From assembly GCA_945865815.1 (NCBI GenBank), contig CAMBFR010000003.1:65258-102580 (forward strand): a stretch of 37,323 bases of DNA, given 5' to 3'. Positions 23,310-33,341 of this stretch are shown piece by piece (position 1 is the stretch's first letter; every line of letters begins with the position of its first letter). This DNA comes from Candidatus Sulfopaludibacter sp. SbA3. GTDB taxonomy: Bacteria; Acidobacteriota; Terriglobia; 20CM-2-55-15. The notes beneath the pieces were generated by a model, which saw only the letters and a program-made list of their open reading frames with translations, did no database searches and had not been told where the DNA came from. The position numbers and the translations under genes are program-made.

Positions 23310-24485
23310 ATGAGTTCTCCAGTCATTGTTTCAGCGGTTCGAACAGCGGTCGGCAAGGCGCCCAGAGGTATGCTGTCCGCGACGCGGCCCGACGACATGG
23401 CCGCGGTGGCCATGCGCGCCGCAATTGAGCGCGTGCCCGGCTTGAAATCGGAAGACGTGGACGACATCTATATTGGTTGCGCCATGCCAGAGGCCGAGCA
23501 AGGGATGAACGTGGCGCGGCTCGCCGCATTCCGTGCAGGTATCCCCCACACGGTTCCGGCGATGACGTTGAACCGGTTTTGTTCCTCGGGACTTCAATCG
23601 ATTGCGTTCGCCGCGGACCGGATCAATTCCGGCGTTGCGCACTGCATCGTTGCGGGCGGAACCGAGTCGATGAGCATGATTCCGATGGGCGGCCACAAGG
23701 TCGCTCCGAATCCCGCGCTGATCGAAAGCTATCCTGAAACGTATCTGAGTATGGGCCTGACCGCCGAGAATCTCGCGCACGACTTCAAGATCGGTCGTGA
23801 GGAACAAGACGCCTTTGCGCTGGAAAGCCATCGAAGAGCGCTTGCCGCGATGGAAGCCGGCCGCTTCAAAGACGAGATCGTCCCCTTCCCTGTTCATCAA
23901 GTCATCCTGGAAGACTCCCGGCGCGTCAGCCGGGATTTTGTTTTCGACGGGGATGAAGGCCCGCGGCGCGACACATCGATGGATGCTCTCGCCAAGCTGC
24001 GCCCGGCTTTCAATCCGAACGGCACGGTCACAGCCGGCAACGCATCGCAAATGAGCGATGGAGCCGCCTCCGTCGTCGTCATGTCCGAGGAAAAAGCCCG
24101 CGCGCTGGGCATCCGCCCGCTCGCGCGGTTTCTGACGTTTGCGGTCGCGGGAGTCCGGCCCGAAATCATGGGAATTGGTCCCGTCGAAGCGATACCGAAA
24201 GCACTGCGGCAGGCAGGATTGAAACTAAGCGACATCGATCTTATCGAGTTGAATGAGGCGTTCGCCGTCCAGGCGCTGGCCGTCATTCGCGAGGCGGGGC
24301 TGGATCCGGCAAAGGTAAACGTCAATGGCGGAGCCATCGCGCTGGGGCACCCACTGGGTTGCACAGGTTCCAAACTCACGGCGACTCTGCTTTACGAGAT
24401 GCAGCGGCGAGATGCGAAATACGGAATGGTCACGATGTGTGTCGGCGGCGGCATGGGCGCCGCAGGCATTTTCGAGAGGTTTTAA
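23310..24485 (+). CDS. fadA: Acetyl-CoA acyltransferase (3-ketoacyl-CoA thiolase)
   Basis: Thiolytic step of beta-oxidation, 391 residues, the usual thiolase length. The ATG at 23310 is preceded by AGAGGT and follows the fadN stop by 11 bp; the frame stays open further upstream but inside fadN and without family similarity. The active-site Cys is in NRFCSSGLQSIAFAADRI, the His in GGAIALGHPLGCTGS, and the second Cys in MVTMCVGGGMGAAGIFERF. It acts on the 3-ketoacyl-CoA made by FadN. Confidence 0.95.
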   Translation: MSSPVIVSAVRTAVGKAPRGMLSATRPDDMAAVAMRAAIERVPGLKSEDVDDIYIGCAMPEAEQGMNVARLAAFRAGIPHTVPAMTLNRFCSSGLQSIAFAADRINSGVAHCIVAGGTESMSMIPMGGHKVAPNPALIESYPETYLSMGLTAENLAHDFKIGREEQDAFALESHRRALAAMEAGRFKDEIVPFPVHQVILEDSRRVSRDFVFDGDEGPRRDTSMDALAKLRPAFNPNGTVTAGNASQMSDGAASVVVMSEEKARALGIRPLARFLTFAVAGVRPEIMGIGPVEAIPKALRQAGLKLSDIDLIELNEAFAVQALAVIREAGLDPAKVNVNGGAIALGHPLGCTGSKLTATLLYEMQRRDAKYGMVTMCVGGGMGAAGIFERF

Positions 24486-24490
24486 ACTGT

Positions 24491-26254
24491 ATGGCCAAGG
24501 AAGTCACCGAACTGAAAAAAGGCGGCAGCTTTCTGATCGAAGAAACCGCGAAGGAAGATGTCTTCACGCCCGAAGACCTCTCCGAAGAGCAGAAAATGAT
24601 CCGCGAAATGACGGAACAATTCGTCGAGGACGAAGTCGTACCGCAGCAGGAACAAATCGAAAACAAGCAGTGGGACGTTACCAGGAATCTTCTTCGCCGC
24701 TGCGGTGAACTCGGATTGCTCGGAATCGAAGTTCCCGAAGAATACGGGGGTGAGAATCTCGACAAGATCTCCTCGATGATCGTCTCTGAAAAGCTGGGAC
24801 GTGTCGCCTCGTTTGCCGTCACATATGGGGGCCACAGCGGAATCGGAACATTGCCGATCGTTTACTTTGGCGCCGAAGAACACAAGCGCAAGTACCTTCC
24901 CCTGCTCTGCAAGGCCGAAAAGATATCGGCATATGCGCTTTCCGAAGCCAGTAGCGGATCGGACGCGCTGTCGGCAAAGACGACCGCGGTGCGCAGCGCC
25001 GATGGAAGCCACTGGATTCTGAACGGCGAGAAGATGTGGATCACCAACGCCGCATTCGCCGACATGTTTGTTACTTTTGCTCAAGCCACTCAAGGCGACC
25101 AGAAGCAGTTCAGTTGCTTCATCGTTGAAAAGGACTATCCGGGTGTTTCAACCGGCGCCGAAGAGCACAAGATGGGACTGAAAGGGTCCTCGACGCGTAC
25201 GCTGGTCCTGGACAACGCGCGCATCCCCATCGATAACGTGCTCGGCGAAATCGGCAAGGGCCATCATGTCGCGTTCAACATCCTCAACATGGGTCGCGCA
25301 AAACTGGCGGCAGGCGCGGTTGGAGGAAGCAAGACAGCGCTGAATGCCTCTATCGCCTATGCGAAACAGCGCGTCGCGTTCGGCAAGCCCATTTCGAGTT
25401 TCGGCGCCATCAAGCAGAAACTTGCGGAGATGGCCGTTCGAACCTGGATAACCGAGGGCATGGTTTATCGCACGGCGGGCCTCATGGACCGCCGGCTCGA
25501 AAGCGTAGACGTGAAGGATCCAAAGCAGGTGTTGAAGGCTATCGAGGAGTACGCGGTCGAGTGCTCGATCCTGAAGGTATTCGCCAGCGAAGTTCTCGAT
25601 TTCGTCGTCGACGAAGCGGTGCAGATCCACGGCGGCTTTGGTTACAGCGCTGAATACCCGGTGGAACGTTACTATCGCGATTCAAGGGTGAACCGTATCT
25701 TTGAAGGAACAAACGAAATCAATCGATTGTTGATCCCCGGCATGCTGCTGAAGCGCGCATCGAGCGGACAACTGCCTTTGCATGCCGCCGTGCGCAGCGT
25801 CATGGACGAAGTGATGTCCGCAGGGATCGGCAACGAACCGTCCGGGCCCTTTGCCCGGGAACGATCCGGCGTGAAGCAGGCGCAGAAGGCCCTGCTGCTT
25901 GTCGCGGGCTCAGCGATTCAGCGGTTCAGGGACTCCATTCGCGACGAGCAGGAAGTGCTGATGCACATCAGCAACATGGTGATGGACGTTTACGCCATGG
26001 ATACCGCTGTTTGCCGGCTCATGAAGAACTCCGGAGAGCTTCACGCCGATGTCGTAAGCACTTTCATGAACGATGCGATTGCGGACATCAAATTCTCGGG
26101 CAGGCAGGTGCTTGCGGCCACAGGAGACGGCGACACGCTGCGGATTCAGCTGTCGGCGCTCCGCCGGCTGCTCCGTTGGACTCCCGTCAATACGGTCGGA
26201 GCGCGCCGGCGGATCGCAGAACATTTGATCGATCACGGAGTGTATGCCCTGTGA
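24491..26254 (+). CDS. fadE: Acyl-CoA dehydrogenase FadE (long form)
   Basis: FAD-dependent first step of beta-oxidation. The ATG at 24491 lies 5 bp after fadA and gives 587 residues, close to the 594 of Bacillus subtilis FadE. Core ACAD blocks are ISAYALSEASSGSDALSAKT, KMWITNAAFADMFVTFA, QRVAFGKPISSFGAIKQKLA and QIHGGFGYSAEYPVERYYRD, with the catalytic base Glu in IFEGTNEINR. A C-terminal extension of about 170 helical residues beyond the core is typical of this subclass. Electrons would pass to ETF, which is not encoded here. It converges on the following gene with a 14-bp gap. Confidence 0.94.
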   Translation: MAKEVTELKKGGSFLIEETAKEDVFTPEDLSEEQKMIREMTEQFVEDEVVPQQEQIENKQWDVTRNLLRRCGELGLLGIEVPEEYGGENLDKISSMIVSEKLGRVASFAVTYGGHSGIGTLPIVYFGAEEHKRKYLPLLCKAEKISAYALSEASSGSDALSAKTTAVRSADGSHWILNGEKMWITNAAFADMFVTFAQATQGDQKQFSCFIVEKDYPGVSTGAEEHKMGLKGSSTRTLVLDNARIPIDNVLGEIGKGHHVAFNILNMGRAKLAAGAVGGSKTALNASIAYAKQRVAFGKPISSFGAIKQKLAEMAVRTWITEGMVYRTAGLMDRRLESVDVKDPKQVLKAIEEYAVECSILKVFASEVLDFVVDEAVQIHGGFGYSAEYPVERYYRDSRVNRIFEGTNEINRLLIPGMLLKRASSGQLPLHAAVRSVMDEVMSAGIGNEPSGPFARERSGVKQAQKALLLVAGSAIQRFRDSIRDEQEVLMHISNMVMDVYAMDTAVCRLMKNSGELHADVVSTFMNDAIADIKFSGRQVLAATGDGDTLRIQLSALRRLLRWTPVNTVGARRRIAEHLIDHGVYAL

Positions 26255-26268
26255 CCGGCTGGAAGTAG

Positions 26269-29200
26269 CTAGGGAGCGAGCACTCGTATCCGGTAGGCGC
26301 CGGAGTTATAGACGATGGTATTCGCGGATCCAAGAGTGTAGTAGCTTCGCACCTCGATGACGTAGGTTCCCGGCCGCAATTGCGTGGAAATCAACTCGGA
26401 CTGCCCATTCAACCCGCCATCCGAGCGCTCTACAATTCTTCCGCTCACATCCATCAGAAACAGATCGAGATCGTTCGCCTCGGGATTGCCGCCGGGACCG
26501 GCGCCAACGATATCCAGCCGGACTGCCACCGGTCCTCCGTTCGTTGTGAACGACAGGAAGTGAGACGACTGCATGAGGTTCTTGCGTTTCGTGGTGAGCG
26601 AATCGACTTCACCCGTCAGCGCCTCTCCATTCGCAATCATCCGTGGAAATGGATTGGTCACGCTGGGACGCACACGCGGCTGGAAGTCGATCGAGCGAAG
26701 CTGCGCCATGGACCGGAGACCGTCGGCGGCCGCGGGAGCGCGATCGAGAAGATGATCGAGAAAATACGGCAGGTACACAAAGCGGTCGCCGCGAAGATCT
26801 GAAAAGGAACGCCAGATCACGCCGAGCGGAAATCGCATATCGTCGCCGGCATCGATTGCCTCGTCATACAGGTCCCACAGCAGGCCCTGCACGGAGGCTT
26901 CGCTCCAATAGCCCGGGCGGTCCCCGGCGGGAACATTCTCTTCCAGATCGTAGCGAAGAATCCGCGAGCCTTCAGGGCCATTGGAGTCCCTGTAGACGCG
27001 GTCATTGCGAGCTGCGCTGGAAAAAAAGTTCGCAAACCCCTCAGACCAGGCAAGACGGGGATCGAGCATGTCACCCAGACGATGGGAGCCCCCCGGGGAG
27101 TCATCGCGGGAGAAACGGGCGGCAAGCAGGTGCGCGTATTCGTGAAGAATCACGGAGTCGTCGAATTCATCCGAGTCCGTGCCGCGGTCTCCGACGACAA
27201 ATGCCGTCCCGCTGTTCAGGTCGAAATGTGTCGTGCCGACGGCGCCTTCACGAACATCTCCGGTGCGCGAGGCATTACGAACGCTCCAGAAGACCGTGAG
27301 TGGCAGCGGAGTGATCGCCGGGTCCGCAAGATGAACCGTATCGTTGCCGCGCTGAACAGCCTCGAGAATGTTGAAGGCGCCCGATACCCGCGTGCTGTCG
27401 ACCAGCAGAATGTTCGACGGCGCGTCGCGCATATCGACGTCGGCGGATATGGCGTAAAGGGCGCTGTTATTCGTATTGTCGGCAACAAGCAGGTCAATCG
27501 AGCGCAACCTGCTTATGACTCGTATGGACACGGCCCGGCCGGCAGGAGCAGCTACACGAAATCTGCCCAGAGCATCGGTTTCCGAGACAGACACAACAGC
27601 CTGCAGAGCGACGTCGAACACCTCAACGCGCGCGTTGCGAACGGGCACCATCGAAGTGCGCCTCGGGTCCAAACCGGCATCTCCGACTTCAATTTTTTGA
27701 TAGAACGCCCGGCCGTTGACGACCTGAGTGGGGGAATTATCGACGGGCAGAACCTGTAGTTCCACTGGAGCCGATTCGAGACCCGCGCTTCGAAGGCGCA
27801 CCTTGACGAGGCCAACCTCGACAGGCGGGACGACAGCCGCATAAATGCCCGGAGTCGCCGTGGCCTGCAGCGGTATCGCACGCCCGCCGATCAGAAGCGA
27901 AGCCTGTTCCGCGATGTTGGCCGCCAGAATCTGAAGTACCATTCCCTCCCGAATAAAATTGCGAGGTTCAATGCTGAGAAGCGCCGGAGGCAGGGAAACC
28001 GGGCCAGGCGCGTAGCCCGAGGGCGGCGTGCGTGGCGTAACCGTCGTCAGAAACTCGTTCTCAAGCCCAGCCAGCACTTCCACGCCGTAAATCGGAACCG
28101 ACGACCGGAGCCAGATAAATCCGTTTGTGCCGGCGCCGAAGCCGGGAACAAGATCACGAATGAGCGACGAGAGTTTAGCGCCGGCGGCAATCTCAAGAGT
28201 GTTCCGGACCAGGGTCGCACCATCGGCGCCGATCAGCGACACCTCAACATTTGCGGCCGTGGGATTGTCATTCACAATCACCAATCCTGAAAAGGACGTC
28301 TCGTTATCGGCGCGTTGGGAATAGACCATGCTCCCCGCAGGCGTCGCTTCAAGCGGGATGGCCGTTGATGCCGTTTCCGAATCAACCACAACGACACCGG
28401 CAAGCGGCGCATTACTTGAATCGATGCGAAGCCATCCGTCGACGGCAGGCAAGATCGGGGAACGCGTAATAGCGGCCGTATCCAGCGATATCGACCCGTT
28501 AGCGGGCAGTGTCACCACAACAGAGAATCGTCCTGAAACCGGGCCTCCGGACCCATTGTAGAGAGTCACGGTCGCCGTAGTCGGAAGCAGCGCCGGATTG
28601 GAAAGAATCAGGTTGGAATTCAACGCGCTTGCGCGAATGAAATGAGGCGCAATCCGTGTTGCGGCCGACTGATCGGTGCGCTGGCCATTGACGAATAAGA
28701 GCGTATTCACGGTCTCGACGGAAGCCACCGCGACTGCGGCAACGCTTGTGGAAACCCTGGCTGAGACGTTACCGGCGCCAACCGCCGGCCCGATATCCGA
28801 CAACGGCACGCGGACAACAGCGCGCGACGCCAGATTCCGCGTTAGTGTCCCGACCTCCTCGCCGCGAGTATTGTAGAAAGTGATCGTGGCCGCAGCCGGT
28901 GACGCCCCCGGATTGATAACCACAACACTGGAGCTGGTAGCTTCATCCTCCCTGAGAAATGGAATCCACTGGCTGGAAAGCGCAACGGGCGCTTCAGACA
29001 CTTCCAGGGTCGAACTGAAATCACCGGCCGTGTAATGCCCAATCAAACCTGAAGAGGAACTGGTGGCCTGTATCCAGCCTTGAAGGCCTTGAAGGCCTTG
29101 AAGGCCCCCAAGGTTTCCCCCGGCAAAGAATTCATCGGCGATCATCGATAGCTGCGCGTTGGGACCGACCCGATAACTGACCGGGTTAACCACGCCCGCC

Positions 29201-29409
29201 GAAACCACGTTTCCCTCAAGGCCGTAGAGGGTTAGCTGAACATCGACGTAGTAGGGTGTTGGATTCGTGACAGAGATGCCCGTTCTGGATTGGCCGGCAT
29301 GAATCAGTTTTGGAAAGTTCAACACGGACTGCGCGCGGGCGAGCGGAGACAGCAACACCAATAGAGCCAGTGTGTTAACCACGCGGAACGCTGTGTTGAA
29401 TCTGCTCAC
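26269..29409 (-). CDS. Large secreted HExxH protein with PPC-like C-terminus
   Basis: About 1046 residues if started at GTG 29409, which has AGGTGA upstream; a TTG at 29433 would add 8. A signal peptide (LALLVLLSPLARA) is followed by roughly 450 residues of repeated beta domains, including a short LQG triple (DNA repeat near 29076-29102). An IPT/TIG-like domain (LLSIEPRNFIREGMVL) and a carboxypeptidase-regulatory-like domain follow. Near residue 756 HEYAH (HExxH), with the Glu of WSEGFA 30 residues after the second His, suggests a zinc metalloprotease. The end (NDLDLFLMDVSGRIVERSDG, LRPGTYVIEVRSYY) is a pre-peptidase C-terminal domain, common on secreted proteases. The substrate is unknown. 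Confidence 0.75.
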   Translation of the reverse strand: MSRFNTAFRVVNTLALLVLLSPLARAQSVLNFPKLIHAGQSRTGISVTNPTPYYVDVQLTLYGLEGNVVSAGVVNPVSYRVGPNAQLSMIADEFFAGGNLGGLQGLQGLQGWIQATSSSSGLIGHYTAGDFSSTLEVSEAPVALSSQWIPFLREDEATSSSVVVINPGASPAAATITFYNTRGEEVGTLTRNLASRAVVRVPLSDIGPAVGAGNVSARVSTSVAAVAVASVETVNTLLFVNGQRTDQSAATRIAPHFIRASALNSNLILSNPALLPTTATVTLYNGSGGPVSGRFSVVVTLPANGSISLDTAAITRSPILPAVDGWLRIDSSNAPLAGVVVVDSETASTAIPLEATPAGSMVYSQRADNETSFSGLVIVNDNPTAANVEVSLIGADGATLVRNTLEIAAGAKLSSLIRDLVPGFGAGTNGFIWLRSSVPIYGVEVLAGLENEFLTTVTPRTPPSGYAPGPVSLPPALLSIEPRNFIREGMVLQILAANIAEQASLLIGGRAIPLQATATPGIYAAVVPPVEVGLVKVRLRSAGLESAPVELQVLPVDNSPTQVVNGRAFYQKIEVGDAGLDPRRTSMVPVRNARVEVFDVALQAVVSVSETDALGRFRVAAPAGRAVSIRVISRLRSIDLLVADNTNNSALYAISADVDMRDAPSNILLVDSTRVSGAFNILEAVQRGNDTVHLADPAITPLPLTVFWSVRNASRTGDVREGAVGTTHFDLNSGTAFVVGDRGTDSDEFDDSVILHEYAHLLAARFSRDDSPGGSHRLGDMLDPRLAWSEGFANFFSSAARNDRVYRDSNGPEGSRILRYDLEENVPAGDRPGYWSEASVQGLLWDLYDEAIDAGDDMRFPLGVIWRSFSDLRGDRFVYLPYFLDHLLDRAPAAADGLRSMAQLRSIDFQPRVRPSVTNPFPRMIANGEALTGEVDSLTTKRKNLMQSSHFLSFTTNGGPVAVRLDIVGAGPGGNPEANDLDLFLMDVSGRIVERSDGGLNGQSELISTQLRPGTYVIEVRSYYTLGSANTIVYNSGAYRIRVLAP
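29076..29104. repeat. 9-bp tandem repeat inside the HExxH protein gene
   Basis: TTGAAGGCC occurs three times in a row with a fourth partial copy, encoding Leu-Gln-Gly repeats in the protein. The period is a multiple of 3, so copy changes would alter length but not frame. Confidence 0.7.
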
Positions 29410-29474
29410 GCCAATAGTTTCACCTGCCCGCAAGCTCTTGAGATTACAGGCCGAATGTGAAAAATGCCTCCATA

Positions 29475-30779
29475 CTAAGCAGGTATCCTGCCATTAATAA
29501 CCTTCCGCACGGCCTCAACGTCGGCCGGAAGCCGGATGGGAGGGTTTGGAAGCAAGGAATTGACTCCGGGGATTTGTCCTTCGTGGAATCGCGTTTTGAA
29601 GTCGGCGAATTTCAGGCCATGGGCTGTGCTGACGACGACCACCCTCGAGGCTGGCGGAATCTTCCCGGCTTGTGCGAGCTTGATGGTCGCTGCCAGGGCA
29701 ACCCCTGTCTGAGGATCGTTGAAAAACCCGAAACGATCGACGGCGGCCGCGGCATTCGCCAGCTCCGCTTCGCTTGCCTGTTCAACAATGCCGTCGGTGG
29801 CGCGGAGAACCTTCACCGCCTTCTCAAAGCTGACCGGATTTCCGATTTGAATGGCGGTGGCCATGGTATTGCCGGCAGTCATCGGCTCCAGTGCGCGAAA
29901 CCCATCACGGTAGGAGCGATAAAGCGGATTTGCTTTTTCCGTCTGAGCGCAAACCAGGCGCGGAAGCGTGTCGATCAATCCAAGCTCACGCATGAGAAAG
30001 AAACCGCTTCCGATGGCCGAGATGTTTCCGAGATTGCCGCCGGGCACAACGATCACGTCGGGAACCTGCCATCCCAACTGCTGCACGATTTCGAAACTGA
30101 TGGTCTTCTGTCCCTCGACCCGGAGCGAGTTCATGGAGTTGGCCAGGTACACCGAGCCATCCTTCGTGATCTCCTGGACAATCTTCATGCAGCCGTCAAA
30201 GTCGGTATCCAGCGAGAGTGTGAGCGCTCCGTTGGCAATCGGCTGTATGAGCTGGGCAATCGTGACTTTGTCCTGAGGGAGAAACACGATCGATGGAATG
30301 CCCGCGGCGGCGCAATACGCGGAGACGGCGGCCGAGGTGTCACCGGTAGAAGCGCAGGCGACGGCCCTCACCTTCGAGCGAATCTGATTCACCATCGAAA
30401 CCAGCACTGTCATTCCGAGATCCTTGAAGGACCCCGTATGCGACGTGCCGCACTGCTTGATGTAGACCTCGTCGATCCCGATCGATTTTGCGAAACCGTC
30501 CGATTTGATCAGCGGCGAATTGCCTTCGCCAAGGGAAACAATGTTCCGGCTGTCCAGACCGGGAAGCACCATTTCCTTCTTCGACCACACGCCGCTCTCG
30601 CGGCCCAGCCGGGAATCGAAAAGCGCTCTCCACTCGGAAGGCTTCCGCCGCTTGAGTTCACCGACGTCGTGACGGACCTCCAGCAAGCCTCCGCAGGATG
30701 CGCAACGGTACACGACCTCCTCCAGCGCGTAACGGACACCACACCCTGAAAAGCATTCAAACCAAGCGTTAAAGTTCAT
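29475..30779 (-). CDS. thrC: Threonine synthase
   Basis: PLP enzyme converting O-phosphohomoserine to threonine, 434 residues from the ATG at 30779; an upstream in-frame start would add 15 atypical residues. The N-terminus carries two cysteine pairs (C9, C13 and C26, C29), a zinc-ribbon-like feature known in some class I threonine synthases. The PLP lysine is K119 in GTSHTGSFKDLGMTV; the phosphate-binding region is ACASTGDTSAAVSAYCAAAG, and VVPGGNLGNISAI also fits. An alternative is a cysteate or other fold-II lyase, but the SFKDLG block favours threonine synthase. It follows lon on the same strand, after a hairpin. Confidence 0.88.
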   Translation of the reverse strand: MNFNAWFECFSGCGVRYALEEVVYRCASCGGLLEVRHDVGELKRRKPSEWRALFDSRLGRESGVWSKKEMVLPGLDSRNIVSLGEGNSPLIKSDGFAKSIGIDEVYIKQCGTSHTGSFKDLGMTVLVSMVNQIRSKVRAVACASTGDTSAAVSAYCAAAGIPSIVFLPQDKVTIAQLIQPIANGALTLSLDTDFDGCMKIVQEITKDGSVYLANSMNSLRVEGQKTISFEIVQQLGWQVPDVIVVPGGNLGNISAIGSGFFLMRELGLIDTLPRLVCAQTEKANPLYRSYRDGFRALEPMTAGNTMATAIQIGNPVSFEKAVKVLRATDGIVEQASEAELANAAAAVDRFGFFNDPQTGVALAATIKLAQAGKIPPASRVVVVSTAHGLKFADFKTRFHEGQIPGVNSLLPNPPIRLPADVEAVRKVINGRIPA

Positions 30780-30836
30780 TTGTAAATGGCTTTCGAACAG
30801 GAAGATCCGCCAGAAAATCCACAAAAGTGAGCAAAA

Positions 30837-30842
30837 ACTATA
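30837..30842 (-). promoter_or_regulatory. Possible -10 box for thrC
   Basis: TATAGT on the minus strand lies about 57 bp before the thrC ATG and just after the lon hairpin. The -35 region is weak. Confidence 0.3.
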
Positions 30843-30850
30843 CCACGATA

Positions 30851-30875
30851 AATTCAGGGGTCTGCGCCCCGAATT
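30851..30875 (-). terminator. Hairpin at the lon 3' end
   Basis: AATTC-A-GGGG (30851-30860) pairs with CCCC-GAATT (30867-30875) around a TCTGCG loop, with one bulged base. It overlaps the end of the lon stop codon. The minus-strand sequence after it has a few T residues but no long U-tract, so termination may be partial or the structure may serve mRNA stability. Confidence 0.45.
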
Positions 30876-33295
30876 TACATGGCTTTGGGAACCGGAGTCT
30901 CGTTGCTGACAGGGCGCAGGACGGGATGAGGATAAGCCAGATGAAGGACCTCTTCGATGGTCCGGACGTAGTGGATCTTTAGTTCCTTAAGCAGCTCCGG
31001 TTGAATGTCTTCGCGGACGTTCCGCTCGTTCTGTGCGGGAAGAATCAGTTCCTCGATATGCGCGCGGTGGGCCGCCAGGACCTTTTCCTTGATTCCACCG
31101 ACGGGCAGCACGTGACCACTGAGCGTAATCTCGCCCGTCATGGCGAGCTTTGGCTTGACCGGAGTGTTGGTAAGCGCAGACACCAGGGCCGTTACCATCG
31201 TTACGCCGGCCGAAGGCCCGTCCTTTGGTATCGACCCGGCCGGCACATGGATGTGGACGTCCGTATCCTTGTAGAAATCCGAGTCCAGACCCAGCTGAAC
31301 GGCATAGGAACGAACCCACGTCAGCGCGGCCTTGGTCGACTCCTGCATCACGTCGCCGATCTGGCCGGTCATGGTCAGGTGACGCCCGCCTTTGGCGATG
31401 TTGGCCTCAATGAATAAGACATCGCCGCCCACAGGCGTCCAGGCAAGGCCGACCGCAACGCCGGAATGCTTCACGCGCTCTTCGACCTCTTCTTCCAAAA
31501 GGTACTTCGGTATGCCCAGCAGTTCTGTAATCACTTCGGGCGTAACGACAAGCTTAGGGTCCCTGCCTTCCAGAATTCGCCGGGCATGCTTCCTGCAGGT
31601 GCTGGCGATTTCCCGCTCCAGGTTGCGCACGCCGGTTTCACGGGTGTAGTGCCGAACCAGAAACCTTAACGCTTCATCCTGGAACTCAATCTGGTCGGGC
31701 TGAATGCCGTTGTTCTCACGTCCGCGAGGAACCAGGTAGTTGCGCGCAATCTGAACCTTTTCTTCCTCGGTATATCCCGGAAGCTCGATCACCTCCATGC
31801 GGTCGCGAAGAGCCGATGGAATCGTGTCGAGAACATTCGCGGTCGTGATGAAGAACACCCGCGACAGATCAAAGGCGACGTCGAGATAGTGATCGCGAAA
31901 CGCGTTGTTCTGCTCGGGATCGAGAACCTCCAGAAGGGCAGACGCCGGATCGCCGCGAAAGTCCGCGCCAAGCTTGTCGATCTCGTCGAGCATGAAAACG
32001 GGATCGCGCGATCCCGCCCGCCGGATGTTCTGAATAACCTGTCCGGGAAGGGCTCCGATATACGTCCGGCGATGTCCGCGAATTTCGGCCTCGTCGCGCA
32101 TGCCGCCCAGCGAGATGCGGATGAACTTGCGGCCCATCGCGTCGGCGACAGAACGTCCCAGGGATGTCTTTCCCACGCCCGGGGGCCCGACGAAACACAG
32201 GATCGGCGCCTTGCCGTGCGGTTTCAATTCGAGCACGGCCAGATATTCAAGAATCCGCGCCTTGATCTTCTCGAGATCGTAGTGATCCCTGTCGAGGACT
32301 TCTTTCGCCCGGACAATGTCCACTCTCTCGGTGGTAAGAACACTCCACGGAAGTGAAACCAGCCAGTCCAGATATGTCCTCGTCACCGTGTATTCCGCGG
32401 CGGCGGGAGACATGCGGCCCAGCCGCCCCAGTTCACGGTCTGCTTCCTTGCGGGCTTCCTCGGTCATGGCCGCCGCTTCCACCTTCTGGCGAAGTTCCTC
32501 GATCTCACGCTGAGTGTCGTCGGATTCGCCCAGTTCCCGCTGGATGGCGCGGAGCTGCTCGCGCAGGAAGTATTCACGCTGGCTCTTTCCCACTTCTTCC
32601 TGGACCTGGCTCTGAATCTTGCCCCGCAGTTCCAGAACTTCGAGTTCCTTCGCAAGCTCGGTATTCAGCAGCTCAAGGCGTTTCCTGACTGAAATCTGTT
32701 CGAGCACGACTTGTTTGGAGGCAATCGACAGGTTAGGCAGATTGGTCGCAATGTAGTCGGCAAGACGGCCGCTTTCCTCGATGTTGATTACGATCGTCTG
32801 GAGATCGTCGGGCAACTGCGGAGAGAGCTTGATGATGCGTTCGAACTGGCTGATCACAGTTCTGCGCAGCGCCTGAAAATCGGTCACCGTTTCATCTTCT
32901 TTTTCGTCGGCGATCACTTCAATTCGAGCGCGAAGATAGGGCTCGAACTGGACGAATTCCTGAACGCGCATTCTTGAAACGCCCATGATGATGACGAAAA
33001 GGTTTCCTTCCGGCGTTTTCATGACGCGATGAACCATGCTGACGGTGCCGATCTCATACAGATCGGCCGGACCGGGCGAATCGACGCGCTTGTCGCGCTG
33101 CGTGAGGACGACCAGCATTCCACTTCCCTGCTGAACTTCCGTAATCAGCTTTACGGAGGTTTCCCGTCCCACGGTCAACGGTATGACGGCGTTCGGGAAA
33201 ATAACCGCGTCACGGACAGGAAGAATCGGCAGTTCCTCGGGAATGGTCTGAATCTTCTGCTGGATGTCGTCAATGTCGTCGAATTCGCGTTTCAT
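30875..33295 (-). CDS. lon: ATP-dependent protease LonA
   Basis: Cytoplasmic AAA+ protease, 806 residues, usual length for LonA. The N-terminal substrate-binding domain runs to about residue 310 (LPILPVRDAVIFPNAVIPL), followed by the ATPase with Walker A GPPGVGKTSLG and Walker B FMLDEIDK, and the sensor region PSALRDRMEVIELPGY. The C-terminal protease has the catalytic Ser in KDGPSAGVTM (S695) and the Lys in GGIKEKVLAA (K738). It degrades misfolded and regulatory proteins, often under heat-shock control. The start is the ATG at 33295. The MFS gene diverges from it after 46 bp. Confidence 0.96.
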   Translation of the reverse strand: MKREFDDIDDIQQKIQTIPEELPILPVRDAVIFPNAVIPLTVGRETSVKLITEVQQGSGMLVVLTQRDKRVDSPGPADLYEIGTVSMVHRVMKTPEGNLFVIIMGVSRMRVQEFVQFEPYLRARIEVIADEKEDETVTDFQALRRTVISQFERIIKLSPQLPDDLQTIVINIEESGRLADYIATNLPNLSIASKQVVLEQISVRKRLELLNTELAKELEVLELRGKIQSQVQEEVGKSQREYFLREQLRAIQRELGESDDTQREIEELRQKVEAAAMTEEARKEADRELGRLGRMSPAAAEYTVTRTYLDWLVSLPWSVLTTERVDIVRAKEVLDRDHYDLEKIKARILEYLAVLELKPHGKAPILCFVGPPGVGKTSLGRSVADAMGRKFIRISLGGMRDEAEIRGHRRTYIGALPGQVIQNIRRAGSRDPVFMLDEIDKLGADFRGDPASALLEVLDPEQNNAFRDHYLDVAFDLSRVFFITTANVLDTIPSALRDRMEVIELPGYTEEEKVQIARNYLVPRGRENNGIQPDQIEFQDEALRFLVRHYTRETGVRNLEREIASTCRKHARRILEGRDPKLVVTPEVITELLGIPKYLLEEEVEERVKHSGVAVGLAWTPVGGDVLFIEANIAKGGRHLTMTGQIGDVMQESTKAALTWVRSYAVQLGLDSDFYKDTDVHIHVPAGSIPKDGPSAGVTMVTALVSALTNTPVKPKLAMTGEITLSGHVLPVGGIKEKVLAAHRAHIEELILPAQNERNVREDIQPELLKELKIHYVRTIEEVLHLAYPHPVLRPVSNETPVPKAM

Positions 33296-33329
33296 AGAGT
33301 CACTAGAAGGGCGCAGTCGGCAAGTTTGC

Positions 33330-33335
33330 TACAAT
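33330..33335 (+). promoter_or_regulatory. -10-like box just before the MFS start
   Basis: TACAAT is followed 6 nt later by the GTG start codon, so transcription would begin at or next to the start codon. No good -35 is seen. Confidence 0.35.
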
Positions 33336-33341
33336 CCGCGC

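Noticed and set aside
29457-30749. A 430-codon plus-strand frame opposite thrC
   Set aside because: The minus strand encodes threonine synthase with its PLP motif; the plus frame is its antisense.
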